Shown: positions 8,195 to 17,451, counted from the first letter of the stretch. The stretch: DNA of 64,000 nt from Yoonia sp034652275 (GCF_034652275.1 NZ_JAXIWG010000004.1:336472-400471), one strand, 5' to 3'. Translations and numbers: made by a program. The notes: generated by a model not told the origin, from the letters alone.

Positions 8195-9457
8195 TCACAA
8201 CGCCCGCCAGCCGATGTCCGACCGGTAGAATCCGCCCGGCCAGTCGATGCCTTGCGCCATCGCATAGGCCTGTTCATGCGCCTCGGCCAGGGACGCACCG
8301 CGCGCGGTGACGTTCAGTACGCGCCCGCCATGCGCCTGATACTGGCCGTCCGCGCGCTTGGTGCCTGCATGGAACACCATGTGGAAACTGTCCTCGGGCA
8401 GCAGGTCCAGCCCGCCGATCACGCTGCCCTTGCCGTAATCGCCCGGATAGCCGTTGGCCGCCATCACGATGGTCAGCGCATGGTCATCGGCCCAGTTCAC
8501 GCTGACCTCGTGCAGGCGTTCCTCGGCGCAGGCTTGCAGCAAATCAAGAATCTGCCCGCCCAGTCGCATCATCAGCACCTGACATTCGGGATCTCCGAAA
8601 CGCACGTTGTATTCCACCAGACGCGGCTGGCCGTTCTGGATCATCAGACCGCAAAATAGGACGCCCTGAAACGGTGTGCCACGGCGCGCCATTTCATCCA
8701 TCGTGGGCTGCACGATCTCGCGCAGCGCCTTTTGCGTGACCTCATCGGTCATCACGGGGGCGGGCGAATAGGCGCCCATGCCTCCTGTGTTCGGCCCTTG
8801 GTCACCATCAAAGGCGCGTTTGTGGTCCTGCGCGGACCCCACGGGCAGGATCGTCGTGCCGTCGCAGAGCACGAAGAACGACGCCTCTTCGCCGTCCATG
8901 AATTCCTCGATCACGACAGCGGTGCCGGCGGGGCCGAAACTGCCGTCGAACATGTGATCGACGGCGGCCAGCGCCTCGTCCAGCGTCATGGCGACGACGA
9001 CGCCTTTGCCGGCCGCCAGACCGTCGGCCTTGATGACGATGGGCGCGCCTTGCGCCAGCACATAGGCGCGGGCCGGGTCGGCCTCGGTAAAGCGGGCATA
9101 GGCGGCGGTGGGTGCACCTGCCGCATCGCAGATCGCCTTGGTAAAGGATTTCGACGCCTCCAGCTGCGCCGCCGCCTGCGACGGGCCGAACACCAGCGTG
9201 CCCGTGCGGCGCAGCCGGTCCGCGACACCGGCGGCCAGCGGGCCTTCGGGGCCGATGATCACGAAATCGACGGTATTTTCCTCGACGAAATTGGCGACCG
9301 CATCGCCGTCAAGGATATTGAGATCGGCGCAATCCGCGATCTGCGCGATCCCCGCATTGCCCGGTGCCACGATCAGCCGGTCGCATTTGGGGTTCTGCTT
9401 GATCGCCCAGGCGAGGCTGTGTTCGCGCCCGCCGCTGCCCAGAATGAGGATGTTCAT
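8195..9457 (-). CDS. purD: Phosphoribosylamine-glycine ligase (GARS)
   Basis: 420 aa, full length. It catalyses the second step of de novo purine synthesis: phosphoribosylamine + glycine + ATP to GAR. Visible features are the N-terminal LILGSGGREHSLAW (residues 3-16), the ATP-grasp core with IKADGLAAGKGV, the EEFMDGEEAS block, and the metal/phosphate site EYNVRFGDPECQ. It is alone on its strand, with xseA divergent on the right. Confidence 0.96.
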   Translation of the reverse strand: MNILILGSGGREHSLAWAIKQNPKCDRLIVAPGNAGIAQIADCADLNILDGDAVANFVEENTVDFVIIGPEGPLAAGVADRLRRTGTLVFGPSQAAAQLEASKSFTKAICDAAGAPTAAYARFTEADPARAYVLAQGAPIVIKADGLAAGKGVVVAMTLDEALAAVDHMFDGSFGPAGTAVVIEEFMDGEEASFFVLCDGTTILPVGSAQDHKRAFDGDQGPNTGGMGAYSPAPVMTDEVTQKALREIVQPTMDEMARRGTPFQGVLFCGLMIQNGQPRLVEYNVRFGDPECQVLMMRLGGQILDLLQACAEERLHEVSVNWADDHALTIVMAANGYPGDYGKGSVIGGLDLLPEDSFHMVFHAGTKRADGQYQAHGGRVLNVTARGASLAEAHEQAYAMAQGIDWPGGFYRSDIGWRAL

Positions 9458-9584
9458 GGCCGTCTCTCCGCCGTTGAAAACTTGGGGCGGTCTTAGTCAC
9501 GGATGGCGCAAATCACAAGGCCGGGCTTGGCCTTTGGGCAACAGCGCCTTAGGGTGCGGCCCAAACTGCGCAAGGATCACCCCG

Positions 9585-11072
9585 ATGATGGATTTGTTCG
9601 AAGACGGCCCTGCCGACAACACACCCGAATTTTCCGTGTCCGAGATTTCAGGGGCTGTCAAAAAGACCATCGAAGGCGGGTTTTCCCACATCCGCGTGCG
9701 CGGCGAACTGGGCCGGATTTCGCGCCCGTCCTCTGGCCATATCTATCTGGATTTGAAAGACGACCGGTCGGTGCTGTCCGGCATCATCTGGAAAGGCCGC
9801 GCCACAGCATTGACCCACCGCCCCGAGGAAGGGATGGAGGTCATCGCCACCGGCAAGCTGACGACTTTTCCGGGCCAGTCGAAATACCAGATGATCATCG
9901 AGGATATCGTGCCCGCAGGGGCCGGTGCGCTGATGGCGATGCTGGAAAAGCGGCGCGCGCAGCTGGCGGGCGAGGGGTTGTTCGATATGGCCCGCAAGAA
10001 ACCGCTGCCCTATCTGCCTGAAATCATCGGCGTTGTGACATCGCCATCGGGGGCGGTGATCCGCGATATCCTGCACCGCCTGCGCGACCGTTTCCCGCGC
10101 AAGGTGCTGGTCTGGCCGGTCGCCGTTCAGGGGCAGAAATGCGCGGCCGAAGTCGCCGCCGCCATCGACGGGTTCAACCGCCTGACACCGGGCGGTGCCT
10201 TGCCGCGGCCCGATCTAATCATCGTGGCGCGCGGCGGTGGGTCGCTGGAGGATCTCTGGGGTTTCAACGAGGAAATCGTCGTGCGGGCTGCGGCGGCGTC
10301 CGACATTCCGCTGATTTCCGCCGTGGGGCATGAAACCGACACCACCTTGATCGATTTTGCCGCCGACATGCGCGCACCCACGCCGACAGCGGCGGCGGAA
10401 CTGGCGGTGCCGGTGCGGATCGAACTTCTCGCTTTTGTGGACCAGCAAGGCGCGCGGCTGGTGCGCGCTTTGTCCAACGGCGTGCAGACCCGCCGCCAGC
10501 GCCTGCGCGATCTGGCGCGTGCCTTGCCGCAGGTGGATACGTTGGTCGATGGTCCGCGCCAACGGCTGGATTACCTGTCTGATCGCCTGCCTGCGGCCTT
10601 GCGGCAGGCGGCGGCGCAAAAGCGGCTGCAACTTAGCGATGCTGCCCTGCGGCCTGCGATCCTGCAACGCCGGCTGGCCGAGGATCGCAGGCGGCTTGCC
10701 GCCTTGTCCGACCGCCTCGCCCCCGCCTTGCAACGCCGGACCCGTGATGCGGGCGTGGCGCTGGAACGGGCAGGGCGCGGGCTGCGGGGCGATCTGCTGC
10801 AAACGCGGTTGGACCGGCAGGGCGAAAGGCTCGGCACCGTCTTGCGCCGCCTGTCGGACCGCGCGACGCGGCAACAGGCGGAACGGTCGGCACGCTTGGC
10901 GACACTGGACCGGTTGCGCGAAACGCTCGGCTATATGGAAACGCTCAAGCGCGGCTATGCTGTGGTGCGCGGCGACGGGGCCTTGATTACCGATACGGGC
11001 GCTGCGGCAAAGGCTGGAACCCTTGAAATCCAGTTCGCGGACGGCCGGATCACGGTGCGATCAGGAGGATAG
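9585..11072 (+). CDS. xseA: Exodeoxyribonuclease VII large subunit
   Basis: About 495 aa from the tandem ATGATG at 9585/9588, eight bases after AAGGAT; a longer in-frame reading from 9108 runs through antisense purD and is rejected. Domains in order: OB-fold nucleic-acid binding (VSEISGAVKKTIEGGFSHIRVRGE), catalytic region with the conserved TSPSGAVIRDILHRL and ARGGGSLEDLWGFNEE, GHETDTTLIDFAAD, then a long coiled coil and a C-terminal beta segment. It degrades single-stranded DNA with XseB, which is not in the window. Its 3' end overlaps the convergent next gene by 12 bases. Confidence 0.95.
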   Translation: MMDLFEDGPADNTPEFSVSEISGAVKKTIEGGFSHIRVRGELGRISRPSSGHIYLDLKDDRSVLSGIIWKGRATALTHRPEEGMEVIATGKLTTFPGQSKYQMIIEDIVPAGAGALMAMLEKRRAQLAGEGLFDMARKKPLPYLPEIIGVVTSPSGAVIRDILHRLRDRFPRKVLVWPVAVQGQKCAAEVAAAIDGFNRLTPGGALPRPDLIIVARGGGSLEDLWGFNEEIVVRAAAASDIPLISAVGHETDTTLIDFAADMRAPTPTAAAELAVPVRIELLAFVDQQGARLVRALSNGVQTRRQRLRDLARALPQVDTLVDGPRQRLDYLSDRLPAALRQAAAQKRLQLSDAALRPAILQRRLAEDRRRLAALSDRLAPALQRRTRDAGVALERAGRGLRGDLLQTRLDRQGERLGTVLRRLSDRATRQQAERSARLATLDRLRETLGYMETLKRGYAVVRGDGALITDTGAAAKAGTLEIQFADGRITVRSGG

Positions 11073-11444
11073 ATCGTTGCAGATCAGCGGTTCATCCGCA
11101 TCGGTTTCATAGATCACCGTGCCGAAGGGGACATTGGTAAAGACCGCCCTGATCCCGTCCGGCTCGGCATAAATGGCCCAGCATTTGGGTTCGGGGTCGT
11201 TGTCGTAGCGAAAACAGATATCGCCTTTGCTTTCATACCAGACGCCGTACATGCAGGTGCCTTCGAATGTGGACCACATGACGCGGCGGCCGGGCAGATA
11301 GGCCTCGACCCCGAACAACGGATTGGTGTCGGTGCGAAAGGTGATCGTGCGGCCCGTGACATGGGCGTCGAATTCTTCGCCTGTCATCGTGTCCAGTGCA
11401 GCGGCGGGGGTCGCCAGCAGCAAAAGCAAAAGAAAACTACGCAT
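11061..11444 (-). CDS. Small exported protein of unknown function
   Basis: 127 aa. MRSFLLLLLLATPAAALD is a clear Sec signal peptide with an AxA-like cleavage site. The mature part has four cysteines (in GTCMYGVW, GDICFRYD, PKCWAIY and LICNDLSS), suggesting two disulfides in the periplasm, and a repeated beta pattern. The family is common in Rhodobacterales but I cannot name it. It overlaps the AlkB-like gene by eight bases, so it may be co-transcribed with it. Confidence 0.75.
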   Translation of the reverse strand: MRSFLLLLLLATPAAALDTMTGEEFDAHVTGRTITFRTDTNPLFGVEAYLPGRRVMWSTFEGTCMYGVWYESKGDICFRYDNDPEPKCWAIYAEPDGIRAVFTNVPFGTVIYETDADEPLICNDLSS

Positions 11445-12450
11445 CGCGCCACCTGTCGGCCAAAGGGTCCATGATCCGCCGCCACAAGGGCGGCACCAAT
11501 GCGATGCTGGCCATCAGCGGCAAAGGCCGTGGCAGTATCGGCGCATCGGCAGGCAGGTCAAGGGCAGGATACGCGCGGGCAGGGTGGGCGTGATGGTCCG
11601 AATGGCGCGTGGCGTTCAGCAACATCGCGGATGAATAGCGGTGCGGGGCGTTCCAGCTGTGCCGCGCCGCCACGGGTTCGGGTTTGCCTGCCGGTCCCGT
11701 CTTGCGCAGCAGGCCATAGTGCTGGACGTAATCAGACAACAGCAGCTGCGTCTGCGCATGGCCCGCCAGCGCGAGGTAAAGCAGCAGGCCCTTGGTGCCT
11801 CCCAGCAGATAGGCCAGAGCGATGAAAACCGCGCCACCGCCCATATAGACCAAATAGGGATTGCGCCACGTTGGTCGCCCGATGCGCGCCAGCCGTGCTT
11901 TCTCGGCCGCATAGCCGCCTTTGAAGGACCCCAGCCACGCGCGGATCATGTAGCGGTAGAACCCTTCACCCTTACGCGATGTATTGGGGTCGCGGCGTGT
12001 GGCGACATGGCGGTGATGCACCAGCACATGCGCCGATGTATGATGCCCGAACAGCAGCGAGATATAGACCCACATCCCCAGCCGGTGCAGCACGCGTTGG
12101 GGCCGGTGGATCAGCTCATGGGCATTGGCATTGCTGACCTGTCCGAAATAAAGCCCTGCGGCAAAGAACAGCGCGATCTTTTCACCGCGGTCCAGCAGAT
12201 CACCCGCCAATGCGACAACGACAAGCGGTAGCAAGGCCAGATGCACCAGCGCAAGAAGGACTGACAGCGCCGTGCCTGTCGCGTCGGCGCTGGCCCTGTC
12301 CTCTGGCAAGAGCCTGTCGGCCAGCGCTGTCACAACCGTCAGCACAAGAAGCGCCGCAAGCGGCCACAGCCCGCCTTGCAAGGCCGCCAGCGCGATCACC
12401 CCCGCAGGCAGCAGGGCGGCAAAGGCGAAAAGGGCGGTCTGGCGGGTCAT
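11437..12450 (-). CDS. AlkB-like membrane di-iron hydroxylase (alkane 1-monooxygenase family)
   Basis: 337 aa from the ATG at 12450, which has AAGGA eight bases ahead; an ATG at 12468 is less likely. Six or so membrane helices enclose the three-box histidine set: HELIH (about residues 111-115), HHTSAHVLVHHRH (136-148) and RHSDHH (282-287), plus YVQHYGL in the linker, all diagnostic of AlkB/fatty acid desaturase-type di-iron enzymes. No rubredoxin or rubredoxin reductase gene is adjacent, and the DPNT in place of the classic DPAS suggests a variant substrate range. Probably hydroxylates alkanes or other medium-chain lipids; substrate unproven. Confidence 0.88.
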   Translation of the reverse strand: MTRQTALFAFAALLPAGVIALAALQGGLWPLAALLVLTVVTALADRLLPEDRASADATGTALSVLLALVHLALLPLVVVALAGDLLDRGEKIALFFAAGLYFGQVSNANAHELIHRPQRVLHRLGMWVYISLLFGHHTSAHVLVHHRHVATRRDPNTSRKGEGFYRYMIRAWLGSFKGGYAAEKARLARIGRPTWRNPYLVYMGGGAVFIALAYLLGGTKGLLLYLALAGHAQTQLLLSDYVQHYGLLRKTGPAGKPEPVAARHSWNAPHRYSSAMLLNATRHSDHHAHPARAYPALDLPADAPILPRPLPLMASIALVPPLWRRIMDPLADRWRDA

Positions 12451-12589
12451 GTTTCCGATCCTTATCATCTGTTTCCCGCCAGCTTAAGCGAAACTGCAAT
12501 GCTGCGCGCTTTGGTCTCTGGGGCGTCGCTTTTGCGTGGTTCACGTGGGTAGCGCGGGCTATGCTGCGCCAAAATCGGGGGATACGGGC

Positions 12590-14275
12590 ATGGCCAAGGA
12601 CAACCAAGACGGCATCTGGAAATCCGGCAAAGGCAAGGGGCGGCACACCACAAAGGGCCGCCAGCTGGACGATACCGCTTGGGCAGAGGTCCGCGCGCTG
12701 TTGGGGGAGCGCCCGCGCCGCCGCGACCTGCTGATCGAGTTTCTGCATCTCATTCAGGATGAATACGGCCATCTGTCCGCCGCCCATCTGCGCGCGCTGG
12801 CCGAGGAGATGCGCCTGTCACAGGCCGAGGTCTACGAGGTCGCGACCTTTTACGCCCATTTCGACGTGGTCAAGGAAGGCGAGACACCGCCCCCAGCCCT
12901 GACGATCCGCGTCTGCGACAGCCTGTCCTGCGAATTGGCGGGCGCGCAGGCGCTGAAAGCGGCACTGGAGGATGGGCTTGACCCCGCGCAGGTGCGCGTG
13001 CTGCGCGCGCCTTGCATGGGGCGTTGCGATACGGCACCCGTGCTGGAAATCGGCCACAACCATATCGACCATGCGACACCTGACAAGGTGCAGGCGGCAA
13101 TTGCGGCGGGCGACACCCATGCGCATCTGCCCGATTACCAGACCTTGGCGTCCTATCGCGCCGATGGCGGCTATGCTGTGCTGGAACGCTTGCGCGCGGA
13201 AGGTGACTGGCAGGCGGTGCAGGAGTTGGTGCTGGCCTCGGGCCTGCGCGGATTGGGCGGTGCGGGCTTTCCGTCGGGCAAGAAGTGGGGCTTTGTGCGC
13301 GCCCATTTGGGCCCGCGCTATCTGGCCGTGAACGGGGATGAAGGCGAGCCCGGCACGTTCAAGGATCGCTATTATCTGGAACGCACGCCGCATGTGTTTC
13401 TGGAAGGCATGCTGATCGCCGCTTGGGCTGTCGCGGCCGAGACCTGTTTCATCTACATGCGCGACGAATATCCCGCTGTGCTGGAGATCCTGCGCCGCGA
13501 GATCGCCGCACTGGAAGAGGCGGGGATTGTCGCCCCCGGCTATATCGACCTGCGGCGTGGCGCGGGGGCCTATATCTGCGGCGAGGAATCCGCGATGATC
13601 GAAAGCATCGAAGGCAAGCGCGGCATCCCCCGCCACCGCCCGCCTTTTGTGGCCGAGGTCGGCATCTTCGACCGCCCGACGCTGGTGCATAACGTGGAAA
13701 CCCTGCTTTGGGTGGCGCGGATCTGCCGCGAAGGGCCGGAAATCCTGAGCGGGGTGGAAAAGAACGGGCGCAAGGGGCTGCGGTCCTATTCGGTGTCAGG
13801 GCGCGTGGCAAAGCCGGGCATGTATGTCCTGCCAGCAGGATCGACGATCACCGATATCATCGCAGCGGCGGGCGGCATGGCGGATGGCCATGTGTTCAAG
13901 GCCTATCAGCCGGGTGGTCCGTCCTCGGGGCTGTTGCCCGCGACGATGGCGGACATCCCGCTCGATTTCGACACCTTGCAGCCGCATGACACATTCATCG
14001 GATCGGCCGCCGTTGTTGTGCTGTCGCAGCAGGACCGTGCGCGTGATGCCGCGCTGAACATGCTGCGGTTTTTCGAGGATGAAAGCTGCGGGCAATGCAC
14101 GCCCTGTCGTGTCGGTTGCCAGAAAGCGGTGCAGCTGATGCAGGCCCCGGAATGGGACCGCGCCTTGCTGGGCGATCTGTGCACCGCGATGGCGGATGCC
14201 TCGATCTGCGGGCTGGGGCAAGCGGCACCCAACCCGATCCGGCTGGTGATGCGCCATTTCGCGGACGAAATCTAA
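12590..14275 (+). CDS. NuoE-NuoF fusion (diaphorase of an NAD-linked formate dehydrogenase type)
   Basis: 561 aa from ATG 12590. Residues about 30-185 form a NuoE/FdsG-type 2Fe-2S domain with C109, C114, C142 and C146. The remainder is NuoF/FdsB: LRGLGGAGFPSGKKW and NGDEGEPGTFKDR for FMN/NADH, GAGAYICGEESA, and the 4Fe-4S motif CGQCTPC at 500-506 with a distal Cys in SICGLG. This module passes electrons between NADH and Fe-S clusters, as in soluble formate dehydrogenases or hydrogenases. No catalytic alpha subunit follows; the next gene is ftsY. The partner must be encoded elsewhere or has been lost. Confidence 0.85.
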   Translation: MAKDNQDGIWKSGKGKGRHTTKGRQLDDTAWAEVRALLGERPRRRDLLIEFLHLIQDEYGHLSAAHLRALAEEMRLSQAEVYEVATFYAHFDVVKEGETPPPALTIRVCDSLSCELAGAQALKAALEDGLDPAQVRVLRAPCMGRCDTAPVLEIGHNHIDHATPDKVQAAIAAGDTHAHLPDYQTLASYRADGGYAVLERLRAEGDWQAVQELVLASGLRGLGGAGFPSGKKWGFVRAHLGPRYLAVNGDEGEPGTFKDRYYLERTPHVFLEGMLIAAWAVAAETCFIYMRDEYPAVLEILRREIAALEEAGIVAPGYIDLRRGAGAYICGEESAMIESIEGKRGIPRHRPPFVAEVGIFDRPTLVHNVETLLWVARICREGPEILSGVEKNGRKGLRSYSVSGRVAKPGMYVLPAGSTITDIIAAAGGMADGHVFKAYQPGGPSSGLLPATMADIPLDFDTLQPHDTFIGSAAVVVLSQQDRARDAALNMLRFFEDESCGQCTPCRVGCQKAVQLMQAPEWDRALLGDLCTAMADASICGLGQAAPNPIRLVMRHFADEI

Positions 14276-14303
14276 GGCTGCCTGCGGCTGCGCCGCAGTT
14301 GCG

Positions 14304-14340
14304 GCGCTCCGCGCGGGGATATTTATGCTCGGACGATGGG
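14304..14340 (+). repeat. Dispersed intergenic motif, copy 2
   Basis: GCGCTCCGCGCGGGGATATTT followed by atgCTCGGAcGATGGG, closely matching the copy at 58011-58044. It sits in the 135-base gap between the NuoE-NuoF fusion and ftsY, preceded by GC-rich inverted repeats (CTGCGGCTGCGCCGCAG at 14282-14298). Confidence 0.65.
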
Positions 14341-14410
14341 GGCGCGTGGTCTTTTCAATTCCGGGCGGAGTGGCTAGGTCTTTCCCCAGAAGTCATGAAA
14401 GGCTGTTCCG

Positions 14411-15382
14411 ATGGCGTTCTTCAGCAAGCTCAAAGAGAGGATGTTCAAATCCTCGGCCAAGATCGACGCAGGTCTCGATGCGATTGTCGCAGAACCTGCG
14501 CCGAAACCCGGGCTGATCGGGCGGCTGTTTGCGGAGACGGATGTCCAGCGCCGCAGCCTTGACGATGCCATGCTCGAAGAGCTGGAGGATTTGCTGATCG
14601 CGGCCGATATGGGGGTCGAGACAGCACAGCGCGTCACCGCCAATATCGCCGAAGGGCATCTGGGCAAGCGTGTGTCGGTCGAGGAGGTCAAGCGCCTGCT
14701 GATGGCCGAGGTGGTGCGGATCATGGAACCCGTGGCACGGCCTTTGCCAATCTATGCCAAGACGCCGCAGGTCGTGCTGGTCGTGGGCGTGAACGGATCG
14801 GGCAAGACGACAACCATCGGCAAGCTTGCCAGCCAGTTCCGCGCGGCGGGCAAGAACGTGGTGATCGCGGCGGGTGATACGTTCCGCGCTGCGGCGGTCG
14901 AACAGTTGCAGGTCTGGGGGCAACGCGCGGGCGTGCCCGTGCTGACGGCACCCGAAGGGTCCGACCCTGCAAGCCTTGCCTATGATGCGATGACCAAGGC
15001 GCAGGCGGATGGGGCTGATCTTTTGATGATTGACACCGCCGGGCGGCTGCAAAACCGTGCTGATTTGATGGAAGAGCTGTCCAAGATCGTGCGCGTCATC
15101 CGCAAGAAAGACCCCGATGCGCCGCATAACGTGCTGTTGGTGCTGGATGCGACGACCGGGCAGAACGCGCTGCAGCAGGTCAAGGTGTTTCAGGAACTGG
15201 CGGCGGTGTCGGGGCTGGTGATGACAAAGTTGGATGGCACGGCCAAAGGCGGCGTGCTGGTGTCGCTGGCCGACAGGTTCGGCCTGCCGATCCATGCCAT
15301 CGGCGTAGGTGAACAGATCGACGATCTGGCACCCTTCGACCCCGAGGAATTCGCCGCGGCCCTTGTCGGTCTGGACCTTTAG
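14411..15382 (+). CDS. ftsY: Signal recognition particle receptor FtsY
   Basis: 323 aa, without the long acidic A domain seen in E. coli; an in-frame stop at 14396-14398 excludes a longer reading. The N domain is helical (residues 1-115). The G domain has P-loop GVNGSGKTTT (126-135), the SRP-GTPase DTFRAAA motif, DTAGR, TKLDGTAKGG and GVGEQIDDL. It pairs with Ffh GTPase at the membrane for co-translational targeting. A short amphipathic N-terminus (MAFFSKLKERMF) may serve for membrane contact. A DMT transporter starts six bases after its stop. Confidence 0.95.
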   Translation: MAFFSKLKERMFKSSAKIDAGLDAIVAEPAPKPGLIGRLFAETDVQRRSLDDAMLEELEDLLIAADMGVETAQRVTANIAEGHLGKRVSVEEVKRLLMAEVVRIMEPVARPLPIYAKTPQVVLVVGVNGSGKTTTIGKLASQFRAAGKNVVIAAGDTFRAAAVEQLQVWGQRAGVPVLTAPEGSDPASLAYDAMTKAQADGADLLMIDTAGRLQNRADLMEELSKIVRVIRKKDPDAPHNVLLVLDATTGQNALQQVKVFQELAAVSGLVMTKLDGTAKGGVLVSLADRFGLPIHAIGVGEQIDDLAPFDPEEFAAALVGLDL

Positions 15383-15388
15383 GCCGCG

Positions 15389-16300
15389 TTGGACACGCTT
15401 GCCGCCTATCTGATCGCCGTCGCCGGCACGCCCGAGGGCGCGCGGCTTGCCACGATCTTTGCGCTGGTGTCAGCGCTGGCGCATGCGGTGTTCGGGGCCT
15501 TGCAGAAGGGCCGGCATGACCCGTGGCTGACGCGCGGGGCGATCGATTTCTGGCTGGTGGTGTTTTCGGCCCCTGTGGCGCTGTTTGTCGTGCCTTGGCC
15601 CAATGCCGCCACAGCGCTGATCCTTGTCGGCGCGGTCGGCATCCATTTCGCCTATAAGGTCGCGATGGCGCGGGCCTATGAAAAGGCGGCGTTCACCGTG
15701 GTCTATCCGGTGGTGCGCGGCACGGGGCCGCTGGTCACTGTGATCGCGGCTTCGGTCTTTTTCGGTGAGCGGTTCACGGGGGTGCAATGGGTGGGCGTCG
15801 CCTGTTTGTCGGGGGGCATCCTACTGTTGGCTTTGCGCAATCTGAGCGAGGAAAAGCTGGACCCGGGCGCGCTGCGGGCGGGGTTGGCCTGGGCCGTGGC
15901 GGGCGGGTTACTGGTGGCGATCTATACGACCTATGATGCGTTCGGCATCCGGCAGGCCCCCGATCCTTTCACCTTTCTGGCGTGGTTCTTCTTTGTGACC
16001 GCACTTGATTTCCCGCTGTTGGCCCTGCGCCGCTATCGTCGGATGGCGGCACCGCCCGTGCTGGCCCCGCTGATGTGGCGCGGGGCGATCGGCGCGCTGG
16101 TGGCTTGGGTCAGTTTCGGGGGCGTCATGGTCGCCACCATGGTCGGCAAGGTTGGCGAGGCCGCGGTGCTGCGCGAGACATCGACCGTTTTTGCCGCATT
16201 GATCGGCTGGTTCATCCTGCGCGAAAAAGTAGGCCCACGCCGCCTGTTTCTGATGACACTGGTTGCCTTGGGCGCGGTGATCGTGGAAATGGGGGGCTGA
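15389..16300 (+). CDS. DMT-superfamily transporter (EamA)
   Basis: 303 aa integral membrane protein with about ten helices in two EamA repeats (second repeat begins near LAWAVAGGLLVAIYTT). A TTG at 15389 is the apparent start, six bases from ftsY and therefore in the same operon. The pre-TM10 segment EKVGPRR and the repeat end VVYPVVRGTGPLVT are typical. Substrate unknown; members export metabolites such as amino acids. Confidence 0.85.
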   Translation: MDTLAAYLIAVAGTPEGARLATIFALVSALAHAVFGALQKGRHDPWLTRGAIDFWLVVFSAPVALFVVPWPNAATALILVGAVGIHFAYKVAMARAYEKAAFTVVYPVVRGTGPLVTVIAASVFFGERFTGVQWVGVACLSGGILLLALRNLSEEKLDPGALRAGLAWAVAGGLLVAIYTTYDAFGIRQAPDPFTFLAWFFFVTALDFPLLALRRYRRMAAPPVLAPLMWRGAIGALVAWVSFGGVMVATMVGKVGEAAVLRETSTVFAALIGWFILREKVGPRRLFLMTLVALGAVIVEMGG

Positions 16301-16311
16301 AGGAGATCACG

Positions 16312-16923
16312 ATGGCCGCAAGACAGATCAATCCGGTGTTGAAACAGGTTCTGGAACTGGGGCCGACATTGGCGTTTTTCCTGATTTACCTGCGGATCAA
16401 GGACGAAACCTATACGATTGCCGGCACGGACTACACGGGCTTTATCATCGCGGCGCTGGTATTCGTGCCGATCCTGTTGGTCGCCATGGGCATCCTTTGG
16501 GCGTTGACCGGCAAGCTGAGCCGGATGCAGATTTTCACCGCTTTCATGGTCATTTTCTTCGGCGGTCTGACCGCCTGGTTCAATGACGAGCGGTTCTTCA
16601 AGATGAAAACCACCATCGTCTATGGTGCGATGGCGGGGCTTTTGGGGATCGGGCTTTTGCGTGGGCAGAGCTATCTGCAATATGTGATGGAGGAGTTCCT
16701 GCCGATGCGCCGCGAGGGCTGGATGATCTTCACGCGCAGGCTGGCTTTCATCTTTACCGTGCTGGCCATCGCCAACGAGATCATCTGGCGCACCCAATCC
16801 ACCGAGACATGGGTCAAGCTGGAAACATTCGCCTTTCCGGTCGTGCTGTTCGTGTTTCTGTGGTTCCAGATCATGGCCTTGCAGAAATACCTGATCGAGG
16901 ATCCCGCCCGTTCAGGGGAATGA
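16312..16923 (+). CDS. yciB: Inner membrane-spanning protein YciB / IspZ
   Basis: 203 aa from ATG 16312, six bases after a good AAGGAG (16300-16305); upstream in-frame codons belong to antisense of the transporter gene. Five to six membrane helices with the family marks VLELGPTLAFF at the N-terminus, FGGLTAWFNDERFFKMKTT in the centre, and W-R-T-Q-S-T-ETWVKLE near the C-terminus. YciB-family proteins affect cell envelope and septation. It follows ftsY and the transporter in the same direction. Confidence 0.93.
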   Translation: MAARQINPVLKQVLELGPTLAFFLIYLRIKDETYTIAGTDYTGFIIAALVFVPILLVAMGILWALTGKLSRMQIFTAFMVIFFGGLTAWFNDERFFKMKTTIVYGAMAGLLGIGLLRGQSYLQYVMEEFLPMRREGWMIFTRRLAFIFTVLAIANEIIWRTQSTETWVKLETFAFPVVLFVFLWFQIMALQKYLIEDPARSGE

Positions 16924-16929
16924 CCGCGC

Positions 16930-17259
16930 TCAGCGCATTTCGGCAAACCGGAACCCGACCTGCCCAGGGCCCGAATGCGCGCGTGCGTCGCGCCGGTAGC
17001 GCAGGGTGTCGACCTGATGGTCGGTCAGCGCGGGACGGAACACGATGCCCATCGTCCCGTTCGCCGACCAACGGACGACGGCATCGACCCGCTGGTGAAG
17101 GATGGTAATCTGCACCTTGTCGCCGCGTGCGATGCCGGTGATCCCCGTCAGGCGCGCGCCAGTCGCGTTGACATCGCTGACCTGGGCCTGTTGCACCCCG
17201 AAACGGGTGTGCAACGCCACAGGGAAAGTCGTGGGATAACGATGTGGTCGATATTGCAT
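16930..17259 (-). CDS. PilZ-domain protein
   Basis: 109 aa, a single PilZ beta-barrel. The RPHRYP segment (residues 4-9) stands where the RxxxR c-di-GMP motif usually is, and SDVNATGARL (28-37) replaces the usual D/NxSxxG with N-A-T-G. Both motifs are therefore partly degenerate, so c-di-GMP binding is uncertain. It is alone and faces away from the metZ riboswitch. Possibly a small adaptor; effector unknown. Confidence 0.78.
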   Translation of the reverse strand: MQYRPHRYPTTFPVALHTRFGVQQAQVSDVNATGARLTGITGIARGDKVQITILHQRVDAVVRWSANGTMGIVFRPALTDHQVDTLRYRRDARAHSGPGQVGFRFAEMR

Positions 17260-17382
17260 GATAGCACCTCTGTCTCTTGTCAGCCTCCATTCTAGCGCGT
17301 TGGTTTTAACGAACGGTTACCGGCGCAGGGCGTGCCTTGCCGCATCGCCATTGACGCGGACCGCGCTGCGGCGTATGCGCAA

Positions 17383-17438
17383 TCTTGTGGTGATTTGTCT
17401 CCGGATTGCAGGCCACGTTAAACATTCTGCTAAAAAGG
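17383..17438 (+). promoter_or_regulatory. SAM-II riboswitch aptamer
   Basis: The segment has the full SAM-II pattern: TGTGGTGATTTG, then CCGGATTGCAGGCCACGTTAAA and CTAAAAAGG at the end. P1 pairs GTGG with CCAC, the TGATTT loop and the TAAA/GCTAAAAAGG part form the H-type pseudoknot, as in the described alphaproteobacterial aptamer. It lies 73 bases before metZ and is followed by an intrinsic terminator, so SAM should lower metZ expression. Confidence 0.92.
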
Positions 17439-17451
17439 TTGCGGGTTTCAG

